64,000 nucleotides of DNA, taken from assembly GCA_903866275.1 (NCBI GenBank), contig CAIPMU010000014.1, positions 212,400 to 276,399 on the forward strand. The letters are read 5' to 3'. The notes below the pieces were generated by a model, which did not search any database, was not told where the DNA came from, and saw only the letters and a list, made by a program, of their open reading frames with translations. Both the position numbers and the translations under genes were made by a program. Shown here in pieces: positions 62,777 to 64,000 of this stretch (its first letter is position 1; every line of letters begins with the position of its first letter). Origin of the DNA: Vampirovibrio chlorellavorus (lineage in GTDB: Bacteria > Cyanobacteriota > Vampirovibrionia > Vampirovibrionales > Vampirovibrionaceae).

Positions 62777-63346
62777 CTAGAGGGCGACCCCGGCCAGTGC
62801 CTCATCCAGATCCGGCTCGGTGAGAATCTTGTCGGGCTCGATGGGCGGCAGTTTGTGTTCGGCCAGTTGCTGATCCGTCGAAAAGCGATCGATCACATGA
62901 TCCACAAAGAGAACTCCGTTCAGATGGTCCATCTCATGTTGAATGGCCCGGCACAACAGAGTGCCTTCCTGGACGGTCATGGTCTGGGTTTTGCCTTTTA
63001 AATCCATGTAGCGTACAGTCACGCTTTGGTAACGTTTCACATCCGTGTAAACGCCGGGAAAGCTCAGACAGCCTTCGCGGCTGATGATGGCCCCGTCTTT
63101 CTTGATGATGACCGGGTTGATGAAGACCATCTGGGGCAATGGGTTCTCATCCGTGCCGCAATCCAGCACAAAAATGCGCTTCAGCTCGCCCACCTGCGGA
63201 GCGGCCAGTCCACAGCCATCGTAGGCGTACATGGTGTCAAACATATCCGCCACCAGTTTCTGGATTTTAGAGGATACTTTCGTGACTTTTTCGGCCTCTT
63301 TGCGCAAGACCGGCTCACCATAGTTGACGACTTTTAAAACGGCCAT
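62777..63346 (-). CDS. def: Peptide deformylase
   Basis: The 189-residue enzyme removes the formyl group from new proteins. All three motifs are visible: GCGLAAPQVG (about residues 45-54), EGCLSFPGV with the metal-binding Cys (about 94-102) and QHEMDHLNGVLFVDHV with HExxH (about 139-154). The N-terminal VLKVVNYGEPVLRKEAEKVT is standard. A CAGG site lies before ATG 63346. It is the first gene of the def-fmt-yugP-rsmB unit and is divergent from the unrecognised gene at 63523. Confidence 0.95.
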   Translation of the reverse strand: MAVLKVVNYGEPVLRKEAEKVTKVSSKIQKLVADMFDTMYAYDGCGLAAPQVGELKRIFVLDCGTDENPLPQMVFINPVIIKKDGAIISREGCLSFPGVYTDVKRYQSVTVRYMDLKGKTQTMTVQEGTLLCRAIQHEMDHLNGVLFVDHVIDRFSTDQQLAEHKLPPIEPDKILTEPDLDEALAGVAL

Positions 63347-63522
63347 AGAACCTGAGTGTGCTCCTTTGGGGCTTGTTGAAATGCATGGGCAAGATTGAAA
63401 CGGCTTCCTGAAAAATCAGATTTTTGTACCGATTCAATCCGAAACGGAAGCAAAACAGTGTAGAATCAAAACAGTCTGCTTACTTTGCATTATAGACCAA
63501 GTCTGGAAAATTTCTAGCCTGT

Positions 63523-64000
63523 ATGACCCTGAACCACCTGTCCTCTCAGCCTGCCGCACTGCCCGAAACGGTCGCCTCTGCCGGGTTGACTATGCCTTCA
63601 GGAGCCTTGCATGCCTCGGGGGCTTCGGGTATTTCCAGTGGATGGCCAGTTTCGGCACCTCCTGCCTCGCCCATCGATCTTCATCCTGCCCTGCAAACGG
63701 TCCGTCAGATGCCGGAGTTTCAGCCCCCGCAACCCAGTTGGCTGGATCAACTGCGAGAGCTGCCCGCCTTTAAAAAACTGAGCCACGACATGGGTCATCT
63801 CTGGCATCAGTTCTGGGCCAAGCTGTGGGGCTGGCTTTCTCATATGAAGCCCCTGGGGACAAGTCAGTTATCAGCGCACCTGCAGAATGGGTACAGTTAT
63901 CTGGTCGGGGCGGTTCTGATTCTGGTGGGGTTGTTTGTCATTTATCTGGTGCTGGGCTGGCTGGTGAGATGGCGTGAAGGGGCTGCCCGTAAGCCGTTAC
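63523..64000 (+). CDS. N-terminal part of an unrecognised membrane protein (runs off the window)
   Basis: At least 159 residues are encoded with no stop before the window end. The first 75 residues are low-complexity (Ser, Ala, Pro, Gly). A helical stretch follows (LRELPAFKKLSHDMGHLW), rich in Trp and His, then one hydrophobic segment (about 127-148: YLVGAVLILVGLFVIYLVLG) and basic residues. This suggests a single-pass protein with the N-terminus outside and the C-terminal part in the cytoplasm. Start at ATG 63523 has no ribosome binding site. Its family cannot be recognised from this fragment. Confidence 0.6.
   Translation, partial: MTLNHLSSQPAALPETVASAGLTMPSGALHASGASGISSGWPVSAPPASPIDLHPALQTVRQMPEFQPPQPSWLDQLRELPAFKKLSHDMGHLWHQFWAKLWGWLSHMKPLGTSQLSAHLQNGYSYLVGAVLILVGLFVIYLVLGWLVRWREGAARKPL

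Overview
The window reads as a chromosomal segment of a flagellated, diderm, non-photosynthetic relative of Cyanobacteria; my best guess is the Vampirovibrionia/Melainabacteria lineage. Supporting signs are a ribosomal protein L34 with the cyanobacterial-style TLxGTNRK...SGFRARM pattern, a YidC with a large extracytoplasmic insert, a DUF2227-type membrane protein of the kind common in cyanobacteria, an OstA/LptD-like outer-membrane protein, and the combination of flagellar and Tad pilus genes. No photosystem, rRNA, tRNA, CRISPR array or recognisable insertion sequence was seen. The lineage is an inference from individual proteins, not a phylogeny.

Layout. 1-3.4 kb (minus strand): the start of a GH38 alpha-mannosidase gene, then a flagellar block (fliJ, fliK-like, hook/rod protein). 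3.6-9.5 kb: an ATP-grasp-like enzyme, a 1217-residue acidic Trp-studded disordered protein, and a small HTH/zinc-ribbon protein. 9.5-14.5 kb (minus): ubiE/menG, a membrane diguanylate cyclase, a TPR protein, a dicarboxylate/amino-acid symporter and a DUF2227-like protein. 14.5-18.4 kb: aldehyde dehydrogenase, an ankyrin-like small protein and asnS, the last with a 20-bp perfect palindrome over its promoter. 18.7-26.3 kb: a Tad/Cpa pilus assembly operon (cpaB, cpaC, cpaE, cpaF, tadB, tadC). 26.4-40.2 kb: mixed metabolic and envelope genes (phosphoesterase, methyltransferase, UgpC-type ABC ATPase, TPR lipoprotein-like or secreted protein, pgeF, aminotransferase, M20 peptidase, DUF192). 40.2-43.8 kb: mfd. 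43.8-44.7 kb: an AT-rich HEPN-domain gene that looks acquired. 44.7-53.6 kb: SpoIIM/RDD membrane pair, accD-accA, LptD-like protein, and an M23 peptidase with an upstream 31-residue membrane microprotein. 54.2-61.6 kb: a YnbB-like PLP enzyme, then the conserved dnaA / rpmH-rnpA-yidD-yidC block. 59.5-63.3 kb (minus): the def-fmt-yugP-rsmB protein-maturation/translation cluster. The window ends inside an unrecognised membrane protein gene.

How parts work together. The flagellar genes and the Tad cluster equip the cell for motility and surface attachment; the diguanylate cyclase and the degenerate GGDEF protein could link to that switch through c-di-GMP, though nothing in the sequence ties them directly. 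AccA/AccD, LptD-like, M23, PgeF, YidC and YidD serve the envelope. The most interesting points are the Trp-motif disordered protein with its own C-terminal module, a canonical terminator hairpin inside the rnpA coding sequence, two AT-rich orphan genes (one HEPN) that may be defence cargo, and apparently leaderless promoters.
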